This document shows, piece after piece, positions 63,657 through 64,000 of a stretch of DNA of 64,000 nucleotides; the stretch's first letter is position 1; every line of letters begins with the position of its first letter. The stretch covers positions 1 to 64,000 of the forward strand of contig JBFWNY010000017.1 in the NCBI GenBank assembly GCA_050250815.1, given 5' to 3'. The position numbers were made by a program, and so were the translations under genes. Origin of the DNA: JAEUMD01 sp050250815. Lineage in GTDB: Bacteria > Pseudomonadota > Alphaproteobacteria > Rhizobiales > Hyphomicrobiaceae. The notes under the pieces are model-generated. The model searched no databases. It was not told the origin of the DNA and saw only the letters and a list, made by a program, of their open reading frames with translations.

Positions 63657-64000
63657 ATGAAAGTCATCATCTGCGGCGCCGGTCAGGTGGGCCACGGCAT
63701 TGCCGAGCGGCTGTCCACCGAAGGCAACTCCGTCTCCATCATCGATGCGAGCGCCGAACTCGTGCAGCGTGCCAACGACATGCTGGAGGTGCGCGCCGTG
63801 CACGGCAACGCTGCCCACCCCGACGTGCTGGAGCGGGCCGGAGCGCGTGAAGCGGACATGCTGATCGCGGTGACCCTGCACGACGAGGTCAACATGGTCG
63901 CTTGCCAGGTTGCCCACACGCTGTTCGATATTCCCATGAAGATCGCGCGCGTGCGGGCGCAGACCTATCTGGAGCGGGAATGGTCCAAGCTGTTCGCCCG
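63657..64000 (+). CDS. trkA: Trk potassium uptake protein TrkA (partial, cut by window end)
   Basis: The visible 114 residues form the N-terminal Rossmann domain: MKVIICGAGQVGHGIAERLS is the NAD-binding loop, with Asp after the second strand (IIDA). TrkA is the peripheral regulatory subunit of the TrkH potassium channel. The gene runs off the right edge. It follows ntrX as in other Hyphomicrobiales. Confidence 0.93.
   Translation, partial: MKVIICGAGQVGHGIAERLSTEGNSVSIIDASAELVQRANDMLEVRAVHGNAAHPDVLERAGAREADMLIAVTLHDEVNMVACQVAHTLFDIPMKIARVRAQTYLEREWSKLFA

Overview
This is a GC-rich, densely coded stretch of a Hyphomicrobiales (Rhizobiales) alphaproteobacterial chromosome. The order of the housekeeping genes shows this: glyA-nrdR-ribD-ribE-ribB-ribH-nusB-thiL on the left, and ftsB-pdhA-pdhB-(DUF5076)-lipA-coq10-like-cinA-ispDF-dusB-ntrB-ntrC-ntrY-ntrX-trkA on the right. 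A Hyphomicrobium-like member fits best, but the genus is inferred from gene order and protein flavour only.

Layout. 0.2-8.5 kb: glyA, a divergent flavodoxin/HxlR pair, then a tightly overlapping nrdR-riboflavin-nusB-thiL operon whose ribB product carries a degenerate second domain. 8.7-11.6 kb: an L,D-transpeptidase, a membrane coiled-coil protein and a 41-residue Cys-rich membrane peptide. 11.6-23.1 kb: a long run of minus-strand genes for envelope and secreted proteins (TPR anchor, LolA-like protein, two Gly/Trp/Tyr-rich sulfur-globule-like proteins, two Pro-rich secreted proteins), then an RND pump with a very unusual C-terminal extension, its membrane fusion protein and an SCP2-like protein. 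A textbook -24/-12 (sigma-54) promoter drives the upstream end, and a sigma-54 activator is encoded divergently. 24.9-31.6 kb: a lipase, small secreted or membrane proteins, a DUF302 protein and an AidB-type acyl-CoA dehydrogenase.

31.6-34.3 kb: tRNA-Asn, then a 2.4-kb mini-island integrated at the 3' end of tRNA-Cys. The island is bounded by perfect 45-bp direct repeats and carries three unusual genes but no integrase. 34.5-42 kb: pcm, two tandem tolC paralogs and two tandem popZ paralogs. 42-45 kb: an HCCA-isomerase-like gene, and a caspase-like protein translationally coupled to a [2Fe-2S] ferredoxin.

45-53.5 kb is the usual pdh/lipA locus, but pdhC and lpd are missing. The E1-beta subunit has lost both its lipoyl lysine and the active-site histidine position, so this E1 pair is probably no ordinary pyruvate dehydrogenase. 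53.6-64 kb: MarR regulator, ispDF, dusB and the NtrBC/NtrYX nitrogen-signalling cluster, ending inside trkA.

Candidates for something new: (1) the sigma-54-controlled SCP2/MFP/RND module with its helix-hairpin-helix-tailed pump, next to a sulfur-globule-like secretome; (2) the degenerate E1 pair; (3) the integrase-less tRNA-Cys mini-island. No CRISPR array, rRNA gene or recognisable insertion sequence was seen.
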